Shown in pieces: positions 14,208 to 22,348 of a stretch of 34,799 nucleotides of DNA. The stretch lies in NCBI GenBank assembly GCA_023411715.1, contig JAEYOM010000059.1, positions 1 to 34,799 on the forward strand, in the 5' to 3' direction. Origin of the DNA: Bacillota bacterium. Lineage in GTDB: Bacteria; Bacillota; Clostridia; Acetivibrionales; DTU013. The notes under the pieces are model-generated. The model saw only the letters and a program-made list of their open reading frames with translations, had not been told where the DNA came from and did no database searches. The translations under genes and the position numbers were made by a program. Each line of letters opens with the position of its first letter. Position 1 is the first letter of the stretch.

Positions 14208-14975
14208 TCAGAGTTTAGTCATAACGATCGGTTCACCGTCAGTTATAGCAATAGTATTTTCATAGTGTGCGGATAGTTTGCCATCAGCTGTAACCACTGT
14301 CCATTTGTTGCCAAGTACGTTAACTTCGTATGTCCCCTGGTTTATCATGGGCTCGACTGCTATGGTCATACCGGGTTCAAGCCTTGGTCCCCTCTCGCGG
14401 GTCGCGTAGTTAGGTATCTGAGGAGGTTCCCACATTTCTTTGCCTATTCCATGGCCTACGTACTCCCGAACAACGGAAAACCCGTTTTGTTCGGCATATT
14501 GCTGTATTGCCCTGGATATATCCACTATACGGTTTCCTTTAACTGCGTTTCTTATTCCTTCATAAAAACTTTGTTCGGTAACGCGTATCAGCCTCAGCGC
14601 TTCGTCCGATACCCTGCCAACAGGGATTGTTCTTGCAGCGTCGCCGCAGAAGCCGCCGAAACTTGCACCCATATCAATACTAATAATATCTCCATCTTTT
14701 AATTCTCTTAAACCCGGTATACCATGTATTACCTCGTTGTTAACAGATGCACATATGGTTCCGGGAAAATCTATGCCGCCCCTTATCGCACACGGTACTC
14801 CCTTGAAAAGGGGGATCGCTTTCCGGCTCAGTATATATCTCTCAGCTATGCTGTCGAGCTCCTTTGTTGTCACACCGGGCCTTGCTGCTTCTTCGACAAT
14901 TTTGAGTGCGTTTGCTACTATCTCGCAAGCTCTGCTCATCGATTCAAGTTCGGTTTTCGATTTTATAGATATCAT
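14208..14975 (-). CDS. map: Methionine aminopeptidase, type I
   Basis: This enzyme removes the initiator methionine from nascent proteins using two metal ions. The 255-residue product shows the type I layout: an HGIPG motif, the metal-binding ISIDMGASFGGFCGD segment with its aspartates, a GHGIG motif, and a C-terminal EPMINQG metal ligand followed by SAHYENTIAIT. There is no N-terminal zinc extension. The start overlaps the adk stop by 4 nt (ATGA), indicating translational coupling. Its place after adk is standard. Confidence 0.97.
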   Translation of the reverse strand: MISIKSKTELESMSRACEIVANALKIVEEAARPGVTTKELDSIAERYILSRKAIPLFKGVPCAIRGGIDFPGTICASVNNEVIHGIPGLRELKDGDIISIDMGASFGGFCGDAARTIPVGRVSDEALRLIRVTEQSFYEGIRNAVKGNRIVDISRAIQQYAEQNGFSVVREYVGHGIGKEMWEPPQIPNYATRERGPRLEPGMTIAVEPMINQGTYEVNVLGNKWTVVTADGKLSAHYENTIAITDGEPIVMTKL

Positions 14976-15622
14976 GCTTTTACACCCAGCGCTCTGAAAA
15001 CTTCGATCGTAGTGTCTGCGATCTGTCCTTTTCCCTGCGCCTTTTCCAATATTCCCTTTCCCCTGTAGTAGCCGATCAGGGGTTCCGTCTGAGAGTGGTA
15101 GGTCTTCAGGCGGTTGATGACCGTTTGTTCCCGGTCATCCTCTCTTTGGATGAGTTTGGCGCCGCAGTTGTCACATATCGAGTCCCTTTTCGGAGGATTG
15201 AAATCTATGTGGTAGCTTGCGCCGCAATCCGGACAAACCCTTCTTCCTGACAACCTTCTGATGATGACGTCATCCTCAACTTCCAGATCGAGAACACAGT
15301 CGAGCTTGGTTCCCATACTGTCAAGCATGTCGTCCAGGCTCTGAGCCTGTGCGATCGTACGTGGGAAACCGTCCAGTATGAATCCGTTTTTACAATCCGG
15401 CTTTTGAAGCCTGTCCTTCACTATACTTATCGTAACTTCATCGGGCACGAGCGCACCGCTGTCAATATACTGCTTTGCTAATTTACCTAAAGGAGTTCCA
15501 TCCTTTATATTGCTTCTGAATATGTCACCGGTTGAAATATGAGGTACCCTGAGCTTTTCTGCCAGAATGACTGCCTGGGTCCCTTTTCCCGCGCCGGGAG
15601 CTCCTAAAACAACAAGTTTCAT
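14972..15622 (-). CDS. adk: Adenylate kinase, zinc-binding LID form
   Basis: It interconverts ATP plus AMP with two ADP and is essential for nucleotide balance. The 216-residue long-form enzyme has the P-loop GAPGAGKGTQ (7-16), the AMP-binding DGFPRT motif (84-89) and a LID domain with four cysteines at 130, 133, 150 and 153. These bind structural zinc, as in Gram-positive enzymes. It overlaps map by 4 nt. The gap of about 83 nt to secY upstream contains a 10-bp inverted repeat. Confidence 0.97.
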   Translation of the reverse strand: MKLVVLGAPGAGKGTQAVILAEKLRVPHISTGDIFRSNIKDGTPLGKLAKQYIDSGALVPDEVTISIVKDRLQKPDCKNGFILDGFPRTIAQAQSLDDMLDSMGTKLDCVLDLEVEDDVIIRRLSGRRVCPDCGASYHIDFNPPKRDSICDNCGAKLIQREDDREQTVINRLKTYHSQTEPLIGYYRGKGILEKAQGKGQIADTTIEVFRALGVKA

Positions 15623-15646
15623 TTATATTCTGCAAGACCTTTCCCT

Positions 15647-15695
15647 TAAGCCGGCAGATGTTTTTGGCATCAGCGCCGCCGCATATGCCGGCTTA
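15647..15695. other. Hairpin in the secY-adk gap
   Basis: Perfect 10-bp arms TAAGCCGGCA (15647-15656) and TGCCGGCTTA (15686-15695) enclose about 29 nt. No U-tract follows on either strand, so a simple terminator is unlikely. It may be a partial attenuator or an RNA processing or stability element. Confidence 0.55.
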
Positions 15696-15705
15696 TTAAT
15701 ATTGA

Positions 15706-17004
15706 CTACTCCAAAAATCCTTTATAATGTCTCATCAGCATCTGGGATTCGATCGCTTTAACGGTGTCAAGCGCGACGCCGACAAGGATCAGGACCGCTG
15801 TACCGCCGAACCATATTCCCGGTATATTTGTAATATTTCCGAGGATTATCGGCGCTATCGTAACGATAGCCAGGAAGAATCCTCCGAACCAGGTGACCCT
15901 GTTCAGCACCTTCGTGATATAATCCGAAGTTGCTTTTCCCGGTCTGTAACCTGGTATGAATCCGCCGTTCTTTTTCAAATTATTCGCGATTTCTATGGGG
16001 TTGAACTGCATAACCGAATAGAAGAAGGTGAAGAATATGATCAGAATAGTATAAATAATGATATACCACACGGACTGCTGAGGATTCTTGAATGTATTTA
16101 CAAACCAGTTGTCAGTATTTGCAAAGAACATTGTGATGATCGTCGATGGGAACAGCATAATGGACATTGCAAAAATTATCGGTATAACGCCTGCGAGATT
16201 TACCTTGATCGGCAGGTGAGTGCTCTGCCCGCCGTACATTTTTCTTCCCACGACACGCTTTGCATACTGTATCGGGATCCTTCTTTCAGCCTGCTGTACC
16301 CATATAACTGCCGCTATTACCGCAATAAACAATAACAGGATGCCGGCTATTACAAGGATACCGAGAACGCCAGGGCCGAAATTGCCGAGGTTATAGTTGT
16401 CGATGATCGACTGTACGCCTTTCGGGCCCCTTGAAACGATACCGGCAAAAATGATCATCGATATGCCGTTGCCGATCCCGTATTCTGTTATCTGCTCGCC
16501 GAGCCACATCAGGAATGCGGTACCCGCAGTAAATGTCATAACTATCGTCAGGAACGTGAATATGCTTCCTCCGTCAACCACTCCGCCTCTGCCCTGTAAA
16601 GTGATATAAAGAGCTATTGCCTGTATCAAAGCAAGTACAACGGTAGCATATCTGATATACTGCTGCAGGATCTTCCTTCCTTCTTCGCCTTCCTTCTGCA
16701 TCTTTTCGAGCGCTGGGATAGCTACTGTCAGAAGCTGTACTATAATGGATGCATTAACGTATGGTGTGATACTCATTGCAAAAACAGTTGCCAGTTTGAA
16801 GGCTCCGCCCGAAACTATATCCAGAAATCCGCCAAGTGATCCGGCTGAATTCATCAGATCGGAAAATACCTTGGCATTAACGCCCGGATTCGGTATGAAA
16901 GAGCCAATTCTGAATACTACCAGCATTGCAATAGTGAACAGGATCCTTTTACGCAGGTCCGGAATCTTCCATGCATTGCGTAAAGTTTCGATCATTCCGC
17001 CCAT
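15706..17004 (-). CDS. secY: Protein translocase subunit SecY
   Basis: SecY is the channel subunit of the SecYEG complex in the cytoplasmic membrane. The 432-residue protein has about ten hydrophobic segments and conserved parts such as the N-terminal PDLRKRILFTI, the plug-region GAFKLATVFAMSITPYVNAS, and the cytoplasmic loop GYRPGKATSDY. The ATG at 17004 begins 1 nt after the rplO stop. A second ATG three codons in is also possible. SecY follows L15 in nearly all bacteria. Confidence 0.97.
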   Translation of the reverse strand: MGGMIETLRNAWKIPDLRKRILFTIAMLVVFRIGSFIPNPGVNAKVFSDLMNSAGSLGGFLDIVSGGAFKLATVFAMSITPYVNASIIVQLLTVAIPALEKMQKEGEEGRKILQQYIRYATVVLALIQAIALYITLQGRGGVVDGGSIFTFLTIVMTFTAGTAFLMWLGEQITEYGIGNGISMIIFAGIVSRGPKGVQSIIDNYNLGNFGPGVLGILVIAGILLLFIAVIAAVIWVQQAERRIPIQYAKRVVGRKMYGGQSTHLPIKVNLAGVIPIIFAMSIMLFPSTIITMFFANTDNWFVNTFKNPQQSVWYIIIYTILIIFFTFFYSVMQFNPIEIANNLKKNGGFIPGYRPGKATSDYITKVLNRVTWFGGFFLAIVTIAPIILGNITNIPGIWFGGTAVLILVGVALDTVKAIESQMLMRHYKGFLE

Positions 17005-17005
17005 A

Positions 17006-17449
17006 CTATACCACCTCTACCTTTCCTCCCGCAGCCTCAATCTTCTGAGAAGCTGTCTTGGTGAATCTTGCAGCTTGTACAGTAAGTTTCTTTGTGAGTT
17101 CGCCGTTGCCAAGAACGGAAACTCCGTCATACAACTTCTTTGTAATACCCCTTTCCTTAAGGAGTTCACCGTTTACAACGGTACCGTCCTCAAACAGATT
17201 CAGGGTCGAAACATTTATTTCAGCATAAACTTTGGCGAAATCCTTGTTATTGAAACCTCTCTTGGGTATCCTTCTATAAAGAGGCATCTGTCCGCCTTCG
17301 AAACCAGGTCTTACTCCGCCGCCGGCACGTGCATTCTGGCCCTTATGTCCATGGCCGCCTGTCTTGCCATTGCCTGAACCTACTCCGCGGCCCTTTCTGG
17401 TCGGAGCCTTTTTTGCGCCCGGTACGGGTTGCAATTCATGTAGTTTCAA
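17006..17449 (-). CDS. rplO: 50S ribosomal protein L15
   Basis: L15 is a late-assembling 50S protein that bridges several 23S domains. The family start MKLHELQPVPGAKK is reached from a TTG at 17449 with GGAGG 8 nt upstream; the in-frame GTG at 17458 lies within that ribosome site. The result is 147 residues, the usual length. The glycine-rich arm GRGVGSGNGKTGGHGHKGQ is intact. Its stop is separated from secY by only 1 nt. Confidence 0.96.
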   Translation of the reverse strand: MKLHELQPVPGAKKAPTRKGRGVGSGNGKTGGHGHKGQNARAGGGVRPGFEGGQMPLYRRIPKRGFNNKDFAKVYAEINVSTLNLFEDGTVVNGELLKERGITKKLYDGVSVLGNGELTKKLTVQAARFTKTASQKIEAAGGKVEVV

Positions 17450-17463
17450 CTTCTGCACCTCCC

Positions 17464-17643
17464 TTATATTTCTTCTACGGATACCAGGTGTGATACCGTT
17501 TTGATCATTCCTCTTATCTGAGGATTATCCTGCTGCTCGACAACGCTTCCGATTTTCTTCAAACCGAGAGCTTTTACAGTAGCTTTCTGGTTTTCCAGAC
17601 ATTTATTTGTGCTTCTTGTCAGCGTGATTTTAAGCTTTGCCAC
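17464..17643 (-). CDS. rpmD: 50S ribosomal protein L30
   Basis: This small 50S protein of 59 residues, starting MAKLKITLTRSTNKCLENQK, is read from a GTG at 17643 with TAGGAGGATAC upstream and ends in a TAA at 17464. The conserved LGLKKIGSVV and NPQIRGMI segments identify it. It fills the gap between rpsE and rplO exactly as in other bacteria. Confidence 0.95.
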   Translation of the reverse strand: MAKLKITLTRSTNKCLENQKATVKALGLKKIGSVVEQQDNPQIRGMIKTVSHLVSVEEI

Positions 17644-17655
17644 CGTAGTATCCTC

Positions 17656-18156
17656 CTAACCCAAAATTTCTTCTGCGGTCTTTCCGCGCAGTCTGGCTAC
17701 TTCATCAGCAGTCTTGAGCTGAGAAAGTGCCTGGATCGTAGCATTTACCATGTTGATCGGGTTATTGGACCCCAGTGATTTCGTCCTTATATCATGTACT
17801 CCGGCCAATTCGAGGACCGCCCTGACAGGACCGCCTGCGATAACGCCGGTACCGGGGCCAGCAGGTTTCAGAAGTACTCTTCCTGCGCCAAACTCTCCGA
17901 TCGCTTCATGGGGGATTGTAGTTTCAACAAGCGGAACCTTGATAAGGTTCTTCTTGGCGTCATCAATGCCCTTTCTGATCGCATCAGGGATTTCTGTAGC
18001 TTTTCCTATTCCGCTTCCGATGTAACCGTTTTCGTCTCCTACAACGACCAAAGCGCTGAAACGGAAGTTTCTGCCACCCTTGACAACCTTGGTAACACGT
18101 CCTATTTTAACGACCTTTTCTTTAAGATCCAATGTTCCTGCATCAATTCGCTGCAA
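17656..18156 (-). CDS. rpsE: 30S ribosomal protein S5
   Basis: S5 sits at the mRNA entry side of the 30S subunit and affects decoding accuracy. The 166-residue product has the double-stranded RNA-binding-like N domain with VVKGGRNFRFSALVVVGD and the C domain with VRAVLELAGVHDIRTKSLGSNNP. The start is a TTG at 18156 with GGAGGG ahead of it, giving MQRIDAGTLDL. It is in the normal order between rplR and rpmD. Confidence 0.96.
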   Translation of the reverse strand: MQRIDAGTLDLKEKVVKIGRVTKVVKGGRNFRFSALVVVGDENGYIGSGIGKATEIPDAIRKGIDDAKKNLIKVPLVETTIPHEAIGEFGAGRVLLKPAGPGTGVIAGGPVRAVLELAGVHDIRTKSLGSNNPINMVNATIQALSQLKTADEVARLRGKTAEEILG

Positions 18157-18174
18157 ATCTATCCCTCCTCTTTC

Positions 18175-18543
18175 CTAAAACTCAAGACCGGCTTCCCTTG
18201 CACCTTCTGCGAGTTCCATAACTCTGCCGTGATACAGGTAACCGCCTCTGTCGAATACAACTTGTTTTATTCCCTTTTCAACTGCCTTCTGTCCGATCAG
18301 CTTTCCGACTTCCTTAGCAGCGGCTTTGTTCCCGCCGTATGCAAGTTTGCCCTTAATCGCTTCATCAAGCGTAGAGGCTGATACAAGAGTTGTACCGGTT
18401 GTATCGTCTATGATCTGGACATATATATTCTGTAAGCTTCTGAAAACATTGAGCCTTGGACGCTCGGTTGTTCCAGTGATTTTTTTGCGAACCCTGTCAT
18501 GTTTCCGCAGCCTGATTTCATTTTTATTGGGCTTGTTAATCAT
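18175..18543 (-). CDS. rplR: 50S ribosomal protein L18
   Basis: L18 binds 5S rRNA together with L5 and L25-type proteins. The 122-residue product contains RVRKKITGTTERPRLNVFRS near the N terminus and ends with FDRGGYLYHGRVMELAEGARE. Length and order are normal. The ATG has a GGAGGGAG ribosome site in the short gap after rplF. Confidence 0.97.
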   Translation of the reverse strand: MINKPNKNEIRLRKHDRVRKKITGTTERPRLNVFRSLQNIYVQIIDDTTGTTLVSASTLDEAIKGKLAYGGNKAAAKEVGKLIGQKAVEKGIKQVVFDRGGYLYHGRVMELAEGAREAGLEF

Positions 18544-18562
18544 TTATTTCAGCTCCCTCCTG

Positions 18563-19105
18563 CTACTTTTTAGCGCCGGCTTTACCTTCCTTGCGCCTGA
18601 TTACCTCAGTCTCATACTTGATACCCTTGCCCTTATAGACTTCAGGCTCTCTCTTGGCCCTGATCTTTGCGGCATATTCCCCAACTTCCTGCTTGTCGCA
18701 GCCTTTAACAATGATCTTGTTGGGAGCAGGGACATCAAATGTAATTCCTGCAGGTTCATCCATTTCTACCGGGTGTGAATAACCTAGAGTAAGCACGAGC
18801 TTCTTTCCCTGTTTCTGCGCCCTGTAACCGACACCGTTGATCTCCAGTGACTTTTCAAAACCCTTTGTTACCCCAACCACCATATTGCTCAACAAAGTTC
18901 TTGTCAACCCATGGAGGGATTTATGGATCTTCTCGTCTGAAGGCCTTGTTACTACTAACTGTGTGCCTTCCTTACCAATTATCATATCCTTGTGAAACTC
19001 TTTTGTCAAAGTGCCCTTGGGCCCTTTTACGGTGACAACGTTACCTTCTATATTGACATTAACACCTGCGGGTATTTCAATAGGCATTTTTCCTATTCTT
19101 GACAT
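18563..19105 (-). CDS. rplF: 50S ribosomal protein L6
   Basis: L6 lies near the sarcin-ricin loop and the factor-binding site. The 180-residue product has the two-domain structure expected, beginning MSRIGKMPIEIPAGV. The conserved C-terminal block includes GYSHPVEMD and ends in KIRAKREPEVYKGKGIKY. AGGAGG precedes the ATG. Upstream, between rpsH and rplF, lies the second copy of the two-hairpin repeat. Confidence 0.97.
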   Translation of the reverse strand: MSRIGKMPIEIPAGVNVNIEGNVVTVKGPKGTLTKEFHKDMIIGKEGTQLVVTRPSDEKIHKSLHGLTRTLLSNMVVGVTKGFEKSLEINGVGYRAQKQGKKLVLTLGYSHPVEMDEPAGITFDVPAPNKIIVKGCDKQEVGEYAAKIRAKREPEVYKGKGIKYETEVIRRKEGKAGAKK

Positions 19106-19165
19106 TTAAAGCACCTCCTGTTCTTCAGATTGTGAGCCCGCTCACCGCGTGCCCTTTTCAGAATC

Positions 19166-19254
19166 TATACAATGCAAAATCTTCCGATTTTGCACTTGTA
19201 TTTCCTCAATATCTGCTGCAAAAACTTTTTGTTCCTTGATTTCATTTTTGCAGC
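19166..19254 (-). repeat. Two-hairpin intercistronic element, copy 2 (rpsH-rplF gap)
   Basis: It has the same plan as the element at 10499-10602. Hairpin arms ATACAA-TGCAAAATC and GATTTTGCA-C-TTGTAT share the bulged C, then come the CCTCAATAT linker and arms GCTGCAAAAA and TTTTTGCAGC with TTCCTT in the loop. The middle of the first stem changes from AAAAAAT/ATTTTTT in the other copy to CAAAATC/GATTTTG here, preserving pairing. Confidence 0.7.
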
Positions 19255-19279
19255 TTCATTATTCAACGCGTAAGCAATG

Positions 19280-19678
19280 TTACCAAATAAAAGCGAGCAC
19301 TTCTCCGCCTACGCCTTCGGCCCTTGCCTTCTTGTCAGTCATAACTCCTCTTGATGTAGAGATAATAGCTACGCCAAGTCCTCCGAGTACCTTCGGCAGT
19401 TCATCCTTGCTGGCATAAACCCTGAGTCCCGGTTTGCTGATCCTTTTGATACCGGATATAACTTTCTGCTTGTTTCCGGTGTATTTCAATGCAATTCTTA
19501 TAAGTCCCTGTTTGTCGTCTTCTATATACTCAACATTTTTTACGTATCCTTCGTCGAGCAGTATGCGGGCGACATCCTTTTTGATATTGGACGCCGGTAT
19601 GTCGACTGATTCATGCTTTGCCGAACTTGCGTTCCTGACTCTTGTCAACATGTCTGCGATAGCGTCTGTAATTTGCAT
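19280..19678 (-). CDS. rpsH: 30S ribosomal protein S8
   Basis: S8 is a primary binder of the central domain of 16S rRNA and in E. coli represses the spc operon. The 132-residue protein starts MQITDAIADMLTRVRNA and ends with the STSRGVMTDKKAR motif followed by VGGEVLAFIW. The ATG is preceded by AAGGAGG. Possible S8-binding structures would be expected in this operon; the rplN-rplX gap is one candidate. Confidence 0.97.
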   Translation of the reverse strand: MQITDAIADMLTRVRNASSAKHESVDIPASNIKKDVARILLDEGYVKNVEYIEDDKQGLIRIALKYTGNKQKVISGIKRISKPGLRVYASKDELPKVLGGLGVAIISTSRGVMTDKKARAEGVGGEVLAFIW

Positions 19679-19703
19679 ATGTTCAACCTCCTTCCAAAAT
19701 TTA

Positions 19704-19889
19704 TTACCAGCTGGCCTTTTTCACACCAGGTATCTGCCCTTTATAAGCCAGAACTCTGAAGCACAAACGGCATATTCCATACTTCCTAATGTATGCATGA
19801 GGCCTTCCGCATAGCTTACACCTGTTATATGCCCTGGTGCTGAATTTCGGATCTCTTTGCTGTTTTATTATCATTGATTTTTTTGCCAC
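19704..19889 (-). CDS. rpsZ: 30S ribosomal protein S14, zinc type
   Basis: This is the short zinc-binding S14 of 61 residues, needed for 30S head assembly. A GTG at 19889 with AAGGAGGATAAAC upstream gives MAKKSMIIKQQRDPKFS. The zinc ligands CKLC and CRLC are both present, so this is the C+ form. An in-frame upstream extension lacks conservation and is rejected. Confidence 0.95.
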   Translation of the reverse strand: MAKKSMIIKQQRDPKFSTRAYNRCKLCGRPHAYIRKYGICRLCFRVLAYKGQIPGVKKASW

Positions 19890-19988
19890 GTTTATCCTCC
19901 TTCCATCGGGGAACATCCTTAGTATAAGGAACATTTCTTGCAATTGTATTATAAGATGTGTCCCTTTACCTTGTTCTCCCCATACCTA

Positions 19989-20531
19989 TTATCCCTGACT
20001 AAAAGGCATCCCCATAAGTTTCAGAAGCTCTTTCGCTTCCTCGTCGGTCTTGGCTGTGGTAACGAACACGATGTCCATACCTCTTGCCTTGTCTACCTTA
20101 TCATACTCTATTTCCGGGAATATAAGCTGATCCTTTACACCCAGCGTATAATTTCCTCTTCCGTCAAAAGCGTTCCCGGACACACCTCTGAAGTCCCTGA
20201 CACGCGGAAGTGCCGCATTGAACAGCTTATCAACGAAATTGAACATCATATCGCTGCGGAGAGTAACCTTGCAGCCGATATTCATTCCCTGCCTCAGTTT
20301 GAAGTTTGCGATCGATTTTTTTGCCTTGGTGATGACCGGCTTCTGACCAGTTATTATTGTCATATCATTAACTGCCGCATCCATGGCCTTGGGATTTTCC
20401 TTAACATCGCCAACGCCCATGTTGAGTACAACCTTTTCAAGTTTCGGCATCTGCATCGGGCTCGAATATTTAAACTTTGCCTGCATTGCCGGAACTACTT
20501 CCTGTACATATTTATCTTTAAGTCTGGCCAT
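19989..20531 (-). CDS. rplE: 50S ribosomal protein L5
   Basis: L5 binds 5S rRNA in the central protuberance and contacts P-site tRNA. The 180-residue product contains PKLEKVVLNMGVGD, the GQKPVITKAKKSIANFKLR segment and the C-terminal FVTTAKTDEEAKELL typical of the family. The ATG follows AAGGAGG. A gap of about 100 nt to rpsZ shows no obvious element. Confidence 0.97.
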   Translation of the reverse strand: MARLKDKYVQEVVPAMQAKFKYSSPMQMPKLEKVVLNMGVGDVKENPKAMDAAVNDMTIITGQKPVITKAKKSIANFKLRQGMNIGCKVTLRSDMMFNFVDKLFNAALPRVRDFRGVSGNAFDGRGNYTLGVKDQLIFPEIEYDKVDKARGMDIVFVTTAKTDEEAKELLKLMGMPFSQG

Positions 20532-20560
20532 TAAACTTAACCTCCTTTCAAGAAGAGTGA

Positions 20561-20908
20561 TTAATCTTCTTTAGCTTCTTTCTGTGTGTCTATGACTTCT
20601 CCGCACTTCTTGCATACGCGGTCCTTATGACCGTCTTCACTGACATCTATTTTCACCTTGGTCGGTGTCTTGCACCTGCTGCATACCAGCATAACCTTGG
20701 AGCTGCTGATCGGAGATTCCTGATGGATGATTCCACCCTGCTGGTACCTTGTCCTCGGCTTCCTGTGCTTTGTCGACATATTCACGCCCTCAACGAGCAC
20801 TGACATGTCATCCGGATTGACTGAGAGGATCTTGCCCTTTTTACCTTTATCTTTTCCCGAGAGTACGTAAACCGTATCTCCTTTTTTTACATGAACTTTA
20901 TTTGCCAA
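20561..20908 (-). CDS. rplX: 50S ribosomal protein L24
   Basis: L24 is an early assembly initiator of the 50S subunit. The 115-residue product has the KOW motif (KKGDTVYVLSGKDKGKKGKI, about 8-27). It also has a C-terminal zinc-ribbon-like region with cysteine pairs at 76/79 and 99/102. The start is a TTG at 20908 with GGAGG 9-10 nt upstream. The upstream gap to rplN contains an unusual repeat structure. Confidence 0.96.
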   Translation of the reverse strand: MANKVHVKKGDTVYVLSGKDKGKKGKILSVNPDDMSVLVEGVNMSTKHRKPRTRYQQGGIIHQESPISSSKVMLVCSRCKTPTKVKIDVSEDGHKDRVCKKCGEVIDTQKEAKED

Positions 20909-20928
20909 TTTAAGCCGCCTCCTTTCCT

Positions 20929-21021
20929 GGGATGTTTTAGAGGTATTTCACGCCTTTGGCGCTAAACATCCTATATGGACGTTTCAATTGTAATCCGCGC
21001 CATACGGCGCTAAACATCCTA
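20929..21021 (-). repeat. Repeated hairpin structure in the rplN-rplX gap
   Basis: A 16-bp exact direct repeat, GGCGCTAAACATCCTA, occurs at 20958-20973 and 21006-21021. An inverted partner, GGGATGTTTTAG, lies at 20929-20940. Each direct repeat begins with the second arm of a small hairpin (CGCC-TTT-GGCG and GCGCC-ATAC-GGCGC). The outer inverted copy can pair with either direct repeat, so two mutually exclusive folds are possible. Confidence 0.7.
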
Positions 21022-21023
21022 CC

Positions 21024-21392
21024 TTATAGAACTTCCGGTGCGAGTGAGAGAATCTTCATGTATTCCTTATCCCTCAGTTCTCTCGCAACAGGGCCAAATA
21101 TACGTGTTCCTCTGGGGTTTTTATCGTCTTTGATTATTACCGCCGCGTTTTCGTCAAACTTGATATACGATCCGTCAGGCCTTCTTACACCCTTCTTGGA
21201 ACGTACGATAACACATTTGACAACCTCGCCTTTTTTTACAACACCGCCGGGCGTTGCGCTTTTAACGGAAGCAACTATAACGTCTCCGATGTTGGCATAT
21301 TTCCTCCAGGAACCGCCGAGTACCTTGATGCACATCATTTCCTTGGCTCCTGTGTTATCTGCTGATTTCAGCGTGGACTGGACCTGTATCAT
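21024..21392 (-). CDS. rplN: 50S ribosomal protein L14
   Basis: L14 forms an intersubunit bridge. The 122-residue product begins MIQVQSTLKSADNTGAKE at the ATG at 21392. The open frame continues upstream, but that part encodes the GGAGG ribosome site and is not conserved. The VIVRSKKGVRRPDGSYI and NPRGTRIFGPVARELR motifs are present. Confidence 0.97.
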   Translation of the reverse strand: MIQVQSTLKSADNTGAKEMMCIKVLGGSWRKYANIGDVIVASVKSATPGGVVKKGEVVKCVIVRSKKGVRRPDGSYIKFDENAAVIIKDDKNPRGTRIFGPVARELRDKEYMKILSLAPEVL

Positions 21393-21429
21393 GCCAGTAC
21401 CTCCTTCCAATTACTTTGAAAATCGGCTA

Positions 21430-21687
21430 TTAGCGAGCCTTTTCTACGATTTCGACTAGCCTCCACCTTTTGTCCTTGCTAAGAGGGCGGGTCTCCATAA
21501 CTTTAACCTTGTCACCGATACCGCACTCATTATTCTCGTCATGGGCTTTCAGCTTATAAGTCCTTTTGACGATTTTTTTATACAAGGGGTGTTTTACGCT
21601 TGTTTCTATTGCAACGATGATCGTCTTGTCCATCTTGTCGCTTACTACCTTGCCTACCCTGGTTTTCCTCAATGCTCTCTCTTCCAA
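21430..21687 (-). CDS. rpsQ: 30S ribosomal protein S17
   Basis: S17 is an early-binding OB-fold protein of the 30S body. The 85-residue product starts at a TTG at 21687 with AAGGAGG 8 nt upstream. It contains RVGKVVSDKMDKTIIVAIET and ends in DKRWRLVEIVEKAR. Position between rpmC and rplN is standard. Confidence 0.96.
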   Translation of the reverse strand: MEERALRKTRVGKVVSDKMDKTIIVAIETSVKHPLYKKIVKRTYKLKAHDENNECGIGDKVKVMETRPLSKDKRWRLVEIVEKAR

Positions 21688-21717
21688 GCAGGATACCTCC
21701 TTTCATCGATACCAGAC

Positions 21718-21921
21718 TTACGCCTGAACTCCTTTTATTTCACGTTCTCTTAATATCGTTTTAACACGGGCTATTGATTTCTTAACATCCTTCAGCTTCA
21801 TAGGGTTTTCCAGTTGGTTGGTTACAAGCTGGAAACGAAGTTTGAACAGTTCCGATTTGAGTTCGTTCAGTTCCTTCTGAAGTTCTTCCTGTGATTTATC
21901 TCTCATTTCATTGACTTTCAA
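21718..21921 (-). CDS. rpmC: 50S ribosomal protein L29
   Basis: L29 lies at the tunnel exit near the docking site of SRP and trigger factor. A TTG at 21921 yields 67 residues with the family start MKVNEMRDKSQEEL, preceded by GGTGGTGA; an in-frame GTG at 21933 is a less likely start. The helical hairpin with LFKLRFQLVTNQLENP identifies it. It overlaps the end of rplP by 14 nt (26 nt with the longer start). Confidence 0.95.
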   Translation of the reverse strand: MKVNEMRDKSQEELQKELNELKSELFKLRFQLVTNQLENPMKLKDVKKSIARVKTILREREIKGVQA

Positions 21922-22348
21922 TTTCGTCACCACCCATTTCGTTATCGCGGGCTATGAACTTGCACTTTATCGGGAGCTTGTGCATTGCGAGTCTCATAGC
22001 TTCTCTTGCCGTTTCTTCCGGCATGCCTGCGATTTCAAATAATACTCTGCCCGGCTTTACTACAGCAACCCAGTACTCCGGTGAACCTTTACCGCTACCC
22101 ATACGGGTCTCAGCTGGCTTCTTTGTAACCGGCTTGTCGGGGAAAATCTTGATCCAGACCTGACCGCCTCTCTTCGTGAAACGGGTCATCGCTATTCTTG
22201 CGGCCTCTATCTGGTTGCTTGTGATCCATGCGGGCTCGAGAGCCTGCAGACCGAATTCTCCATTTGAAATGAAGTTACCTCTGGAAGCAACACCTGTCAT
22301 TCTGCCTCTGTGTACTCTTCTGCGTTTTACCCTCTTCGGCATCAACAT
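21908..22348 (-). CDS. rplP: 50S ribosomal protein L16
   Basis: L16 contributes to A-site tRNA accommodation in the 50S subunit. The 146-residue product starts MLMPKRVKRRRVHRGR, as expected, and contains RIAMTRFTKRGGQVWIKIFP and the ETRMGSGKGSPEYWVAVV segment. Its ATG overlaps the rpsC stop by one base (TAATG), and its 3' end overlaps rpmC, so the three genes are tightly coupled. Confidence 0.97.
   Translation of the reverse strand: MLMPKRVKRRRVHRGRMTGVASRGNFISNGEFGLQALEPAWITSNQIEAARIAMTRFTKRGGQVWIKIFPDKPVTKKPAETRMGSGKGSPEYWVAVVKPGRVLFEIAGMPEETAREAMRLAMHKLPIKCKFIARDNEMGGDEIESQ

Noticed and set aside
19890..19943. Longer S14 start (18 extra codons)
   Set aside because: The GTG at 19889 has a perfect ribosome site and gives the normal 61-residue protein.
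21393..21410. Longer L14 start (six extra codons)
   Set aside because: The extra codons encode the ribosome-binding site and are not conserved in L14.
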